A stretch of DNA of 64,000 bases from JAAZLS01 sp964585925 (GCA_964585925.1 CAZPFS010000002.1:35525-99524); one strand, 5' to 3'. Shown: positions 26,499-34,143, counted from the first letter of the stretch. The notes: generated by a model from the letters alone, not told the origin. Translations and numbers: made by a program.

Positions 26499-26530
26499 AA
26501 CAGATGCAGATTGAACGGGAGGCAAGGGGT

Positions 26531-26908
26531 ATGTACACTGAAAAACTGATCGAACACTTCAAGCAGCCCAGAAATGTGGGGGAGATTCCCGATGCAGACG
26601 GCATCGGAACAATCGGTGATCCCTCTTGCGGTGATTTCCTGCGTGTGTTTATCAAGGTTTCGGAGGGAAGGATAAGTGAATTCAAATTTAAGGTTTACGG
26701 CTGCCCCGCGGCCATCGCCACCACCAGTATTCTGAGCGAAATAGTTTTGGGAAAAACCCTGGACGAGGCGATCCGGATCACCGATCTGGATATAGCTGAA
26801 GCCCTGGGAGGCCTGCCGGATCCAAAAATGCACTGTTCCAACCTGGGGGCGGAAGGGCTCTTTTACGCGGTGATGGATTACCGGTCACGCCACGATTCGG
26901 CCCGGTAG
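26531..26908 (+). CDS. NifU/IscU-like iron-sulphur cluster scaffold
   Basis: A 125-residue scaffold-domain protein. The three cluster-ligand cysteines are in place: C33 (PSCGDF), C58 (YGCPAA) and C102 (MHCSNLG). ATG 26531 follows a GGGAGG...AAGGGG purine run. No cysteine desulfurase is adjacent, so sulphur would come from elsewhere in the genome. It ends the feo/cluster locus; the next genes on this strand are over 1.2 kb away. Confidence 0.9.
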   Translation: MYTEKLIEHFKQPRNVGEIPDADGIGTIGDPSCGDFLRVFIKVSEGRISEFKFKVYGCPAAIATTSILSEIVLGKTLDEAIRITDLDIAEALGGLPDPKMHCSNLGAEGLFYAVMDYRSRHDSAR

Positions 26909-27006
26909 GGAAGAGGGCATTAACTTGCTTTCCCGATTAAAAGGCGGGGGGCGGGACCAAAACCGCGGACACAGGAGCCGGATCAAGGCCGGCGATGCGG
27001 TTGAAA

Positions 27007-27346
27007 TTATGGATCAGAGGCCGCCTCCATGTTGATCACTTCCGGCAAGGATATCGATTGAACTCCTTCCGGCACAGCCAGGGTTATCCTTTTCTCAAGT
27101 GGATCCACCCTGATTACCCGACCGGTAACGCAGTGGCCGCCAGACCTGCCCGATACGGTTAACATGACCATTGAACCCTGCTCCAGGGATTGGTTTACCA
27201 GGACCTCAAAGCTCTCCCATTTCAAGGCAGAGCAGGCGGTATCCCTCCCGTTTCCGGGCGGCCCGGTGATGCCGGTGCAGTTGTTCCCGGTGTTCCGGCA
27301 GGATGAGCCGGCTGCAGGCAAACTGATTGGCGGTTTTTTTGCTCAT
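27007..27346 (-). pseudogene. YolD-like protein, frameshifted
   Basis: Reading leftward from ATG 27346, the first frame gives MSKKTANQFACSRLILPEHR, the classic YolD N-terminus, and stops after about 45 codons. The C-terminal half (MVMLTVSGRSGGHCVTGRVI, then RVDPLEKRITL) continues in another frame to 27007. One single-base indel near 27220 would restore a gene of about 110 codons. YolD proteins accompany UvrX-type Y-family polymerases, which is what lies just upstream. The break makes the gene non-functional unless the base call is wrong. Confidence 0.75.
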
Positions 27347-27993
27347 GCTTCATGACCTCCGATCATTTTGATTCGGTTAAACAATGGCTTCCCGGACCAA
27401 GGGAGCTGGCCCGGAACAGGCTGGCCGATCCGAACTCATCCCGGATACTGTCCACGGCCAGGGTCAAGGCGGCAGCCTTATCCCGGCGATCAAACAGGGA
27501 CAGTTCTCCTTATCGCTGACCAGGCCGGCAAGCCTCACTCCCGCCACCCTCAGCGGCAGGCGATCCCAATGGGGTTCAAAAAGATTCATTACCTGGGGGC
27601 AAACCTCTCCCCGGCAGTAAACGCTTACCACTGTATCCACTCTTTCCAGGGCGCGGGCCCTGCGGCAGACCTCTTCGGCTTGATCTTTTCCATTTTCCAG
27701 TAATCCCGGTGCAGGATCATCGATTGCCCCGCTCCCCTTAAACAGTTGGAACCGGAGGAAACAGGCGAGCAATCAATGCCGTGGGCATTGAGCCACAGGA
27801 TCTCCCCGTTGATGCCCCAGCGGCGGGTTAATATATCTTTGGGTATTTTAGCCTGAAGGGGATTTTCCCCGATCCCGATCCGGCAGCGGATATTTATCTC
27901 CTGCCGCACCCGGTCGATGATCTGCCGCGAGGTCTGAAAAGGTGAGCCAAACAAATTTTGGCAGCCGGTGATATCCAAAAATTGTTCATCCAA
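27343..27993 (-). pseudogene. Y-family DNA polymerase (UvrX/DinB-like), decayed
   Basis: Fragments of a UvrX-type lesion-bypass polymerase are spread over three frames. In order: DEQFLDITGC (catalytic palm), IGIGENPLQAKI, RRWGINGEILWLNAHGID, then after a shift near 27700 ENGKDQAEEVCRRARAL and LPLRVAGVRLAGLV, then after a shift near 27504 LSLFDRRDKAAALTLAV, ending in MIGGHEA. About 100 N-terminal residues are missing (an in-frame TGA precedes the palm motif), and roughly 80-90 residues are missing between LQAKI and RRWGING. The last codons overlap the YolD-like ATG, as in an intact uvrX-yolD operon. It is clearly dead. Confidence 0.8.
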
Positions 27994-28150
27994 ATTATAT
28001 CACAGCCCTTCCCCGGCACAAAAACATGGAAACGGCATAATATGTTACATATACTGTTTCAGCAAGAATACGCACCGAGAAGTATAGATGGATTTGCTGT
28101 GGATTATCCCTAATTTAGTCCACATATTAAAAAGGTAAGGAGATTAAAAA

Positions 28151-28909
28151 ATGCCGGACATAATTGAGGAGCTGATCCCGGCCGGACGGCGCAACCGTCC
28201 CGGGAACAGTCTGATTGCAAAATATATTACCATTCACGATACGGGAAACAGCAGTCCCGGCGCCGATGCCCGGAACCATTCTCACTGGGTGCGCACCAAC
28301 CCGGATCCCGATTTTTTATCCAGTTGGCATTACACAGTTGATGATCAAATAATCATTCAGCAGTTGCCCCTGTCGGAACACGGTTGGCATGCCGGCGATG
28401 GCACAAACGGAACGGGAAACCGCCAGAGCATCGGCATAGAGATCTGCGAGAACAGCGACGGGAACCGGGAATTGGCCGAAAAAAACGCCGCCTGGCTATG
28501 TGCCAGGTTGATTAAAGGGGTATCCACGCTGCTGGACTACCCCGATTGCATGAGGCAACACTATCACTGGACCGGCAAAGATTGCCCCCGGGTGATCCGG
28601 GGAAGAGCAGGAGGGTGGGACGATTTTTTGGGCCAAATACAGGGTTTGCTGAAGGCTGCGGAAGCGGTGCTCAAAAGGGCTATTGTTCTTGGCAGCTATG
28701 TGGATTTCGTACTGGCCGAACCCCTGGCCCGGCATCTGGATGCACCGATATTTCTGAGGGAGGCTCTGGGAGAACTAAAAGCGGAGGAGGTTTATATTGC
28801 CGGAGGAGGAACTGCAGGAATCAGCGGCAACCGAATTATAGATCTGAGCGGAGCCAACCGTTTTGAGACCGCCCAGAATATCTATAAGCTGTTGAGAGCA
28901 GGCAGATAA
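28151..28909 (+). CDS. N-acetylmuramoyl-L-alanine amidase (amidase_2) with C-terminal cell-wall-binding-like segment
   Basis: Residues 20-150 form an amidase_2 domain: KYITIHDTGN with the first zinc His, WHYTVDD with the second, the GWHAGDG loop, SIGIEICEN and the late HYHWTGKDCPRVI ligands. This cuts the bond between muramic acid and the peptide stem. The C-terminal ~80 residues (VDFVLAEPLARHLDAPIFL...EVYIAGGG...SGANRFETAQNI) resemble about one unit of the cell wall binding repeat 2 family. There is no signal peptide, so export may need lysis or a non-classical route. AAGGAG precedes ATG. A terminator follows. Confidence 0.88.
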   Translation: MPDIIEELIPAGRRNRPGNSLIAKYITIHDTGNSSPGADARNHSHWVRTNPDPDFLSSWHYTVDDQIIIQQLPLSEHGWHAGDGTNGTGNRQSIGIEICENSDGNRELAEKNAAWLCARLIKGVSTLLDYPDCMRQHYHWTGKDCPRVIRGRAGGWDDFLGQIQGLLKAAEAVLKRAIVLGSYVDFVLAEPLARHLDAPIFLREALGELKAEEVYIAGGGTAGISGNRIIDLSGANRFETAQNIYKLLRAGR

Positions 28910-28918
28910 AGGGGGCTC

Positions 28919-28947
28919 ACAGCGATTCTCTCGGTTCGCTGTTTTTA
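28919..28947 (+). terminator. Intrinsic terminator after the amidase gene
   Basis: A seven-pair stem (acagcga with tcgctgt) is followed by TTTTT at 28942-28946. Confidence 0.7.
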
Positions 28948-29027
28948 CCGGTCCGGAGGGAGCCTTATTTTAAGCGGGGGCGAGTCTGAAGTGGCAGACT
29001 TGCTCCCCTTTCTCAAAAAGCCTGATC

Positions 29028-29288
29028 TCAGCCCAGTCTCCTCCGCAGTTCTTCTAAAACCAGTTCCGGGCTTTTGCCATCGGCATTGATCACCACGGCT
29101 TCAGTGGAAATATCCTGCATGCCCATCATATTCTGATCCACCCCCGACAGGATCACCGCCCGGTAATCGTTCATTTCCAGTGGGCTTATTTCCAAATTGT
29201 GCTCCAGGTTTATTACCTCAAAACCCTCGCGGTTCAAAATCTGCTTCACCGGGGTAAGAGAGTCGCTTACCGCTATTTTTTTGTTCAT
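29028..29288 (-). CDS. YkuS/UPF0180 family protein
   Basis: An 86-residue protein beginning KKIAVSDSLTPVKQILNREG and containing DYRAVILSGVDQNMMGMQDI, the conserved body of UPF0180 (Bacillus YkuS). The function is unknown; the fold is a small alpha/beta domain. The ATG at 29288 has GGGAGGAA upstream on this strand. It is transcribed alone, convergent with the amidase gene. Confidence 0.88.
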   Translation of the reverse strand: MNKKIAVSDSLTPVKQILNREGFEVINLEHNLEISPLEMNDYRAVILSGVDQNMMGMQDISTEAVVINADGKSPELVLEELRRRLG

Positions 29289-29404
29289 GCGGTTTATTCC
29301 TCCCTAAATGTTGATACAATTATTATTACCGGTTTTTGAATATAAACCCGGTGGTCTAGCTTTTATTGTAAAAATAGTAACTGGCGGTGATTTTCCTCAT
29401 AACT

Positions 29405-29414
29405 CTGATATAAT
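29405..29414 (+). promoter_or_regulatory. Extended -10 promoter for the two permease genes
   Basis: CTGATATAAT (perfect TATAAT at 29409-29414 with the upstream TG of an extended -10) lies about 45 bases before the first permease gene. The -35 region is poor. Confidence 0.5.
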
Positions 29415-29458
29415 CGTGAACAGTAAATTTGTTTTAAAATCTGCAAAGAAGGTGAAGC

Positions 29459-29941
29459 ATGATATTTACTGTTATTTTATATGTTTTGACCGCCTGTTTA
29501 CTCTTGCTGTCATGGGCAAAAGACAGAAAAAGGACAGAGACGGCTTTAAAAAAGGCCTGGAAATCATTTGAAAATATACTGCCCCAGTTGCTTTCAATCC
29601 TGGTGATTATCGGTATCATGCTGGCCCTGCTGACCCCCCAGTCCATCTCGAAGCTGATTGGCCAACAATCGGGGTGGGTGGGTATGGCGGTGGCCTCTAT
29701 AATCGGCTCGATCACTTTGATCCCCGGATTCGTGGCGTTTCCACTGGCCTCGGCACTGCTGAAAAGCGGGGCGGGATTCATGCAGATTGCGGTTTTTGTA
29801 TCCACGCTGATGATGGTGGGATTTGTGACCCTGCCAATGGAAATCAAATATTTCGGTAAAAAGGCTTCCATTGCCCGAAATCTCCTGGCATTTATCTTCT
29901 CTTATGTGGTAGCCCTGGTGGTGGGGGTGGTTCTGGGATGA
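29459..29941 (+). CDS. Permease half, DUF318/ArsP-like (first gene)
   Basis: A 160-residue membrane protein with about four helices. The repeat-like motif SISKLIGQQSGWVGMAVASIIGSITLIPGFVAFPLASALLKSG resembles one half of the DUF318/ArsP permease fold (a glycine-rich LIPG..AFP..S.LL element). Single-gene members of this family have two such halves; here the second half is the next gene. GAAGGTG precedes ATG, and the stop overlaps the next start by four bases (ATGA). The substrate is unknown. Confidence 0.8.
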   Translation: MIFTVILYVLTACLLLLSWAKDRKRTETALKKAWKSFENILPQLLSILVIIGIMLALLTPQSISKLIGQQSGWVGMAVASIIGSITLIPGFVAFPLASALLKSGAGFMQIAVFVSTLMMVGFVTLPMEIKYFGKKASIARNLLAFIFSYVVALVVGVVLG

Positions 29942-30474
29942 AGGCGCTGCTCAGAAGATACATTTTATTTGTCATGTTGGTCCTGATCAATATGATTCTT
30001 CTCTTAATCTATCCGGCTCTGGGTCAAAAATCTTTTGAGATCACCGGAAAGAATGCCCTGGAAATGCTCTCCATATTGCCTCCCATATTTGTCCTTCTCG
30101 GCCTTCTGGATGTCTGGGTGGAGCGCGAAACCATGATCAGGCTGATGGGGGAGAAATCCGGATTTCTGGGGGTAGTTGTCGCTTTCTTCCTGGGCTCGGC
30201 CGCGGCGGGGCCGCTCTATGCGGCTTTTCCCGTAGCCGGGGTTCTTTTGCGCAAGGGCAGCAAGTTATCCAATGTATTTATTTTGATCGGATCCTGGTCG
30301 ACGGTGAAGATCCCCATGCTCTTATTTGAAACCTCATCTATGGGCTGGCAATTTACCCTGACCAGGTTTCTGATCAACCTGCCCGGCATTGCTTTGATTG
30401 CCTACGTGACCGAAAAACTTTTAAATGATCGGGAGAAGGAGCATATCTACGATCAGGCCTCCGCCTTGAAATGA
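29938..30474 (+). CDS. Permease half, DUF318/ArsP-like (second gene)
   Basis: A 178-residue membrane protein with about five helices and the sister motif ETMIRLMGEKSGFLGVVVAF, GSAAAGPLYAAFPVAGVLLRKG and STVKIPMLLFE. The first gene's motif and this one align as internal repeats of a permease, so the two products probably assemble into one transporter. Overlap of ATGA with the first gene implies coupled translation. Organic arsenic or other small solutes are family possibilities, not demonstrated here. Confidence 0.8.
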   Translation: MKALLRRYILFVMLVLINMILLLIYPALGQKSFEITGKNALEMLSILPPIFVLLGLLDVWVERETMIRLMGEKSGFLGVVVAFFLGSAAAGPLYAAFPVAGVLLRKGSKLSNVFILIGSWSTVKIPMLLFETSSMGWQFTLTRFLINLPGIALIAYVTEKLLNDREKEHIYDQASALK

Positions 30475-30483
30475 TATTTTAAC

Positions 30484-30954
30484 CTATTTATTCTGTTCGA
30501 AAATAGGCACGAACTCGGCATACCCCTCCTTTTCCAGATCGTCCCGAGGGATGAATCGCAGGGCGGCCGAGTTGATGCAGTACCTGGTTTTCTCAGGACC
30601 CGGGCCATCGTAGAAAAGATGTCCCAGGTGAGAATCGGCATCTCTGCTTCTGATCTCGACGCGTCTCAGACCATGGCTGTGATCCGTTTTTTCCCTGATT
30701 CTTTCCTTATCAAGGGGCCGGATAAAGCTGGGCCACCCGCAACCCGAATCGTACTTGTCGCGGGAGGTGAAGAGGGGCTCTCCGGAGACAACATCCACAT
30801 AGAGCCCCTCCTCATGGTTATCCCAGTAATCATTGTTGAAAGGAGGTTCGGTGGCATTTTCCCGGGTTACGCGGTATTGCAATTCGGTCAGTTTCTGTTT
30901 TGGTCCTTTGTAGCCCTGCCCCCGATCCCGACCCTGATCGGGACTCCGGTTCAT
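30484..30954 (-). CDS. msrB: Peptide methionine-R-sulfoxide reductase
   Basis: Reduces methionine-R-sulfoxide in proteins. Family motifs are TEPPFNNDYWDNHEEGLYVD, SGCGWPSF, DSHLGHLFYDGP, and the catalytic Cys in TRYCINSAALRF. The zinc-binding CxxC pairs of some MsrBs are absent, as in other Gram-positive forms. The 156-residue gene begins one base after msrA with a GGGGGAA ribosome site, making a two-gene minus-strand operon. Confidence 0.95.
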   Translation of the reverse strand: MNRSPDQGRDRGQGYKGPKQKLTELQYRVTRENATEPPFNNDYWDNHEEGLYVDVVSGEPLFTSRDKYDSGCGWPSFIRPLDKERIREKTDHSHGLRRVEIRSRDADSHLGHLFYDGPGPEKTRYCINSAALRFIPRDDLEKEGYAEFVPIFEQNK

Positions 30955-30955
30955 C

Positions 30956-31480
30956 TTATTCCCCCCAGTGCTCTGTAATAAAAGTGTCCCGGCCGGAACC
31001 TTGGCGGTAGCGGAGATAGTGCTCCGGATTCTTAAGATGGTAGTCCTGATGATATTCTTCCGCCGGGTAGAAGGGACCGGCGGGCAGAACTTTTGTCACC
31101 ACCGGTTTTTTAAAACGACCTTCTTCATTTAAAGCCTGAAGCGATCTCAGGGCTTCTTCTTTTTGGCGAGGAGTGTGGTAAAAGATGGCGCTCCGGTAAG
31201 ATCCTCCCCGATCAAAAAACTGCCCTCCGGGATCGGTAGGATCAATCTGACGCCAGTAAATATTAAGCAGTTCACCATACGATATAATTTCAGGATCATA
31301 GGTTACCTGGATCGCTTCCAGGTGTCCGGTGCGGTGAGAGCAGACCTCCTCATAAGTGGGGTTTTCCTTTTGCCCCCCTGTATAGCCCGAAAGAACCCTT
31401 ATCACCCCCGGCAGATTTACAAAGGGGCCCACCAGGCACCAGAAACATCCCCCGGCAAAGGTGGCCATTTCACTTTCCAC
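30956..31480 (-). CDS. msrA: Peptide methionine-S-sulfoxide reductase
   Basis: Reduces methionine-S-sulfoxide. The catalytic motif GGCFWC is near the N-terminus; GYTGGQKENPTYEEVCSHRTGH and AEEYHQDYHLKNP are the other family blocks. The GTG at 31480 has AAAGGGG upstream. Together with msrB it protects both sulfoxide epimers, consistent with an anaerobe coping with oxidative damage. Confidence 0.96.
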   Translation of the reverse strand: MESEMATFAGGCFWCLVGPFVNLPGVIRVLSGYTGGQKENPTYEEVCSHRTGHLEAIQVTYDPEIISYGELLNIYWRQIDPTDPGGQFFDRGGSYRSAIFYHTPRQKEEALRSLQALNEEGRFKKPVVTKVLPAGPFYPAEEYHQDYHLKNPEHYLRYRQGSGRDTFITEHWGE

Positions 31481-31760
31481 TTTAGATGTTACCCCTTTCT
31501 AACCCTAATCTTATAACCTTCTTTTCTCCTGGAGGCGATGGGGCTAGTTTTTCCTGCCGGCACCGGGATATACATTGAAATCAAGCATCTTTGGGCTTAC
31601 ACAGATCAAATTGCAAGGTATTGGAAAAGGATTTTGAGATCATTAGCAAGAATTTAAAATCTAGGAATATGGCACCTGATTTTCAGAAGCTGCATCGTCC
31701 CGGAATCTGGAAGCCGATTCTTATATTCAGCATGTTTCATATTTTAAAGGAGGAACCGGT

Positions 31761-32717
31761 ATGCCTTTTGTGCCTGTAAAGTGCACTTCCTGCGGCGGGG
31801 ATATTCAACTGGATGATCAGAAGGAACATGGCTTCTGTGTTTATTGCGGGACCAAAGTAATTTTCCAGGAAGCAGTGCAAAAGATGAAATTGGAGCTATC
31901 GGGAAGCATTTCCGTTGACGGTATCGCCACCCTTGATAGAATGTATCAAAGAGTTGAAACGTTATTAAAGCTGGACGATCATTATTCAGCAGAACGAACC
32001 CTGCTTGAAATCACTAAAAACTACCCGGAAGAATACCGCGCCTGGTGGATGTTGGCGAAGCTATTCGCCGAAAACAAAATGTTGGGGATAGTGGATTACC
32101 ATATAAAAGATATAGTGGATGATAAGTGGTGCGACGTTAATTCCTGTTTTACCATAAAAAGGAATATCATAGAAGGAGACATAATCGAGCCCCTTACAAA
32201 CTATGTGGGAAAGGCGATCCGGGTGGCCCCGGAAGATAAGGTGGAGGGATTAAAAAAAGATTGCCGGCAACTGATCGAATCTATTGGCGATGCCCTTGAA
32301 AAAAAACGGAAGGCCCATAAAGAGAAACTGTCAGAAGAAATTGCAAGTTATCAAACCGCGGGAAAAGAAGGAAGAAGCAAGGAAATAAAAGCCAAATTCA
32401 CTTCCCAATGGCATAAATTGATAACAGTATTGTTAATCGCGCTTATTGCATTTTTATTTCTGCTTGTACCGGCGGTTTTAAACCAAATTCATCCGGTGGG
32501 GATTTTGGTGGGCATTGCTATTATGGTGATTGTGGCCAAGATAGTAAAAGATAAATGGAGTAAACTGCTAGACAGGGATCACGCCAGGGAAATGGAACTG
32601 TTTCGGGAAGTAGCCGGTTCAACTCACTCGAAGTTCATGAATAGAAAAGAATTGGAAACAGCGGACAGGTTATATAATTTTTGTATAGATAGCCTGCACA
32701 AACATTTTAAAACCTGA
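31761..32717 (+). CDS. Zinc-ribbon membrane protein of unknown function, 318 aa
   Basis: The N-terminus is a zinc ribbon (CTSCGGDIQLDD...GFCVYCGTKV). A helical region with a TPR-like look (HYSAERTLLEITKNYPEEYRAWWMLAKLF) and a Lys/Glu-rich stretch lead to two membrane helices (about 217-237 and 243-260) and a cytoplasmic tail. AAAGGAGG precedes ATG. The gene is more AT-rich and Lys-rich than its neighbours, hinting at separate ancestry. No family name is certain and the promoter is not obvious. Confidence 0.8.
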   Translation: MPFVPVKCTSCGGDIQLDDQKEHGFCVYCGTKVIFQEAVQKMKLELSGSISVDGIATLDRMYQRVETLLKLDDHYSAERTLLEITKNYPEEYRAWWMLAKLFAENKMLGIVDYHIKDIVDDKWCDVNSCFTIKRNIIEGDIIEPLTNYVGKAIRVAPEDKVEGLKKDCRQLIESIGDALEKKRKAHKEKLSEEIASYQTAGKEGRSKEIKAKFTSQWHKLITVLLIALIAFLFLLVPAVLNQIHPVGILVGIAIMVIVAKIVKDKWSKLLDRDHAREMELFREVAGSTHSKFMNRKELETADRLYNFCIDSLHKHFKT

Positions 32718-32777
32718 TACGGCCGGATCGGGCGCGCTCTTCTTATTTTTGTTGTAGTAAAGCCCTTTTATCCGTGC

Positions 32778-32783
32778 TAAAAT
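32778..32783 (+). promoter_or_regulatory. Extended -10 promoter in an otherwise gene-poor gap
   Basis: TGCTAAAAT (TG at 32775-32776, TAAAAT 32778-32783) resembles an extended -10. The gap 32718-33168 contains this, the small ORF at 32861-33112 and a terminator at 33141-33170; I see nothing else recognisable. Confidence 0.3.
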
Positions 32784-32860
32784 TAGTCTATTCTGCGCAG
32801 GATTATTTCTTCGTGCATGGTTACCTCTTCAAACCGCTCTAAGACCAACTTCTGGAATTT

Positions 32861-33112
32861 TTGTCGCCCATATTATTTCACCCCTTTATTCTTTCTCGTT
32901 CACCCGCAACGCCCTCTCAACTTGTTTTTTCTTTACAAAGATGGGAAAATGACCTTAGCGATCTAGCGAAGGAGGCTGTGGCCGAAGTTGTCACACATAC
33001 AGAACATGAATTGCAGCGGCACGTATTCCCTGATGGTTCTGCTATTGTTACCAGCCCCGGTGGCTGGGATATTGAAGGTAAAGAACCCTGGTCGTGGGAT
33101 GGTGAATATTGA
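32861..33112 (+). CDS. Small ORF of unknown function, possibly a gene fragment
   Basis: The reading frame ends in a protein-like stretch, AKEAVAEVVTHTEHELQRHV followed by FPDGSAIVTSPGGWDIEG, while its first 25 codons look random. The only start codons upstream, such as TTG 32861, lack a ribosome site. It is followed 28 bases later by a good terminator on the same strand and preceded by a possible promoter. It may be a short gene or the 3' fragment of a lost one. I do not recognise the family. Confidence 0.3.
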   Translation: MSPILFHPFILSRSPATPSQLVFSLQRWENDLSDLAKEAVAEVVTHTEHELQRHVFPDGSAIVTSPGGWDIEGKEPWSWDGEY

Positions 33113-33140
33113 AATATATACAAAACGGAAATAAGGTTAA

Positions 33141-33170
33141 GCTCCGGCCTTAAGCGGTCGGGGCCTTTTT
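33141..33170 (+). terminator. Intrinsic terminator
   Basis: A nine-pair stem (gctccggcc with ggtcggggc, loop ttaagc) is followed by TTTTT. It is oriented for plus-strand transcription, so something is transcribed rightward into it from the 32718-33112 region. Confidence 0.65.
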
Positions 33171-33381
33171 ACGGCCAGTCGATGCAGCTTTCTTCGTTGT
33201 CCGGCCGGCAGCGCAAGATTCGCCGGGCCGCCTTGATGGTCCCGCGGAGCACGCCGTACTTCTCCACGGCCAGGACCGCGTAGTCCGAGCAGGTGGGATA
33301 AAACCGGCACTGGCCGGGCCGGATCCACCGGGATAAAAATCGCTGGTAAAAACGGATCAGGAAAACCACGCTATACCTCAT
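33169..33381 (-). CDS. yidD: Membrane protein insertion efficiency factor YidD
   Basis: A 70-residue protein with the complete YidD signature: FYQRFLSRWI, GQCRFYPTCSDYAVLAVEKYG and RILRCRP. YidD assists insertion of membrane proteins through YidC. I start at ATG 33381, giving the family's normal length; a longer frame upstream overlaps a zinc-ribbon ORF. It is normally beside rnpA/yidC near the origin; here it stands apart, next to tRNAs. Confidence 0.92.
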   Translation of the reverse strand: MRYSVVFLIRFYQRFLSRWIRPGQCRFYPTCSDYAVLAVEKYGVLRGTIKAARRILRCRPDNEESCIDWP

Positions 33382-33541
33382 GGACGATGGTCTCCCGGTG
33401 GATCGCCCGCGAGCCGCACTCCGGGCAACGGTCAAGGTCCCGGACATTCGACTTTGGCAGGCAGCCCCCGCAACAGGTCATGCTCTTCCCGGCGAAGGAC
33501 TCCTTCCGGTTTTGCCAAAAATAGGAATATTTCCTAGCCAC
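33371..33541 (-). CDS. Small zinc-ribbon ORF overlapping yidD
   Basis: This leftward frame, offset from yidD and overlapping its first 11 bases, encodes 56 residues from GTG 33541, or 36 from ATG 33481. It contains two cysteine pairs, MTCCGGCLPK and RCPECGSRAIHRE, spaced like a small zinc ribbon, with a charged end TIVHEV. The strong Cys clustering argues it is, or was, real. No good ribosome site is visible and no homologue is recognised. Confidence 0.4.
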   Translation of the reverse strand: MARKYSYFWQNRKESFAGKSMTCCGGCLPKSNVRDLDRCPECGSRAIHRETIVHEV

Positions 33542-33690
33542 CTTTTTGCCACCATGCTTTTACCATATTTTCACCACACTGCACCACCTTTTTGTCCCTT
33601 TTAATGGCTTCCTCATGCCATATTATGGTAATACAGGATTAACGGTAGAAAGTAAAAACCCCGCAATCTCAATGATTACGGGGAACATTC

Positions 33691-33766
33691 TGGTGAGCCA
33701 TGAAGGACTCGAACCTTCGACACCCTGATTAAAAGTCAGGTGCTCTACCACCTGAGCTAATGGCCC
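33691..33766 (-). tRNA. tRNA-Lys (anticodon TTT)
   Basis: Reading leftward, the acceptor arm gggccat pairs with atggctc, the anticodon loop is CTTTTAA, the T-loop is GGTTCGAGTCC, and CCA is encoded at 33693-33691. It is the last of three tRNAs on this strand. Confidence 0.96.
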
Positions 33767-33805
33767 ACTAATTATGTTACGGCCGACCAGACCGTTTTAA
33801 TCAAA

Positions 33806-33891
33806 TGGTGGAGAGGACTGGATTCGAACCAGTGAAGGCAATGCCAGCAGATTTACAGTCTGCCCCCTTTGGCCAGCTTGGGTACCTCTCC
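33806..33891 (-). tRNA. tRNA-Tyr (anticodon GTA)
   Basis: A class II tRNA with a long variable arm (about 86 bases including CCA). The acceptor ggagagg pairs with cctctcc, the anticodon region reads CTGTAAA with GTA, and the T-arm contains GGTTCGAATCC. Encoded CCA at 33808-33806. Confidence 0.96.
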
Positions 33892-33903
33892 ATAATATTT
33901 GCC

Positions 33904-33979
33904 TGGAGCCGACGACCAGAATTGAACTGGTAACCTGCTGATTACAAATCAGCTGCTCTGCCAATTGAGCTACGTCGGC
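33904..33979 (-). tRNA. tRNA-Thr (anticodon TGT)
   Basis: Reading leftward, the acceptor gccgacg pairs with cgtcggc, the anticodon loop is TTTGTAA with TGT, the T-loop is AGTTCAATTCT, and CCA is encoded at 33906-33904. It is the first tRNA of the operon, just downstream of its promoter. Confidence 0.96.
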
Positions 33980-34009
33980 CGAATAAAAAAACCCCGAAAG
34001 GCAATTAAT

Positions 34010-34038
34010 AGTATAGCGCATTTTTAAAACAGCGTCAA
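34010..34038 (-). promoter_or_regulatory. Promoter of the Thr-Tyr-Lys tRNA operon
   Basis: On the minus strand, TTGACG (34038-34033), a 17-base spacer and TATACT (34015-34010) give a near-consensus vegetative promoter 31 bases before the tRNA-Thr gene. Confidence 0.75.
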
Positions 34039-34143
34039 CCGGCCTTTTTACACTAACTACAGATTTCATGTCGGCTCTTTTTCGGCAATATTAGCACAAG
34101 GTAAGAGTAAAACAAATATAATTTCATAGGGTAGGGATTAGTG

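Noticed and set aside
27368..27703. Plus-strand ORFs over the polymerase remnant
   Set aside because: The minus-strand fragments align in order with UvrX-type polymerases; the plus-strand frames show no protein-like motifs.
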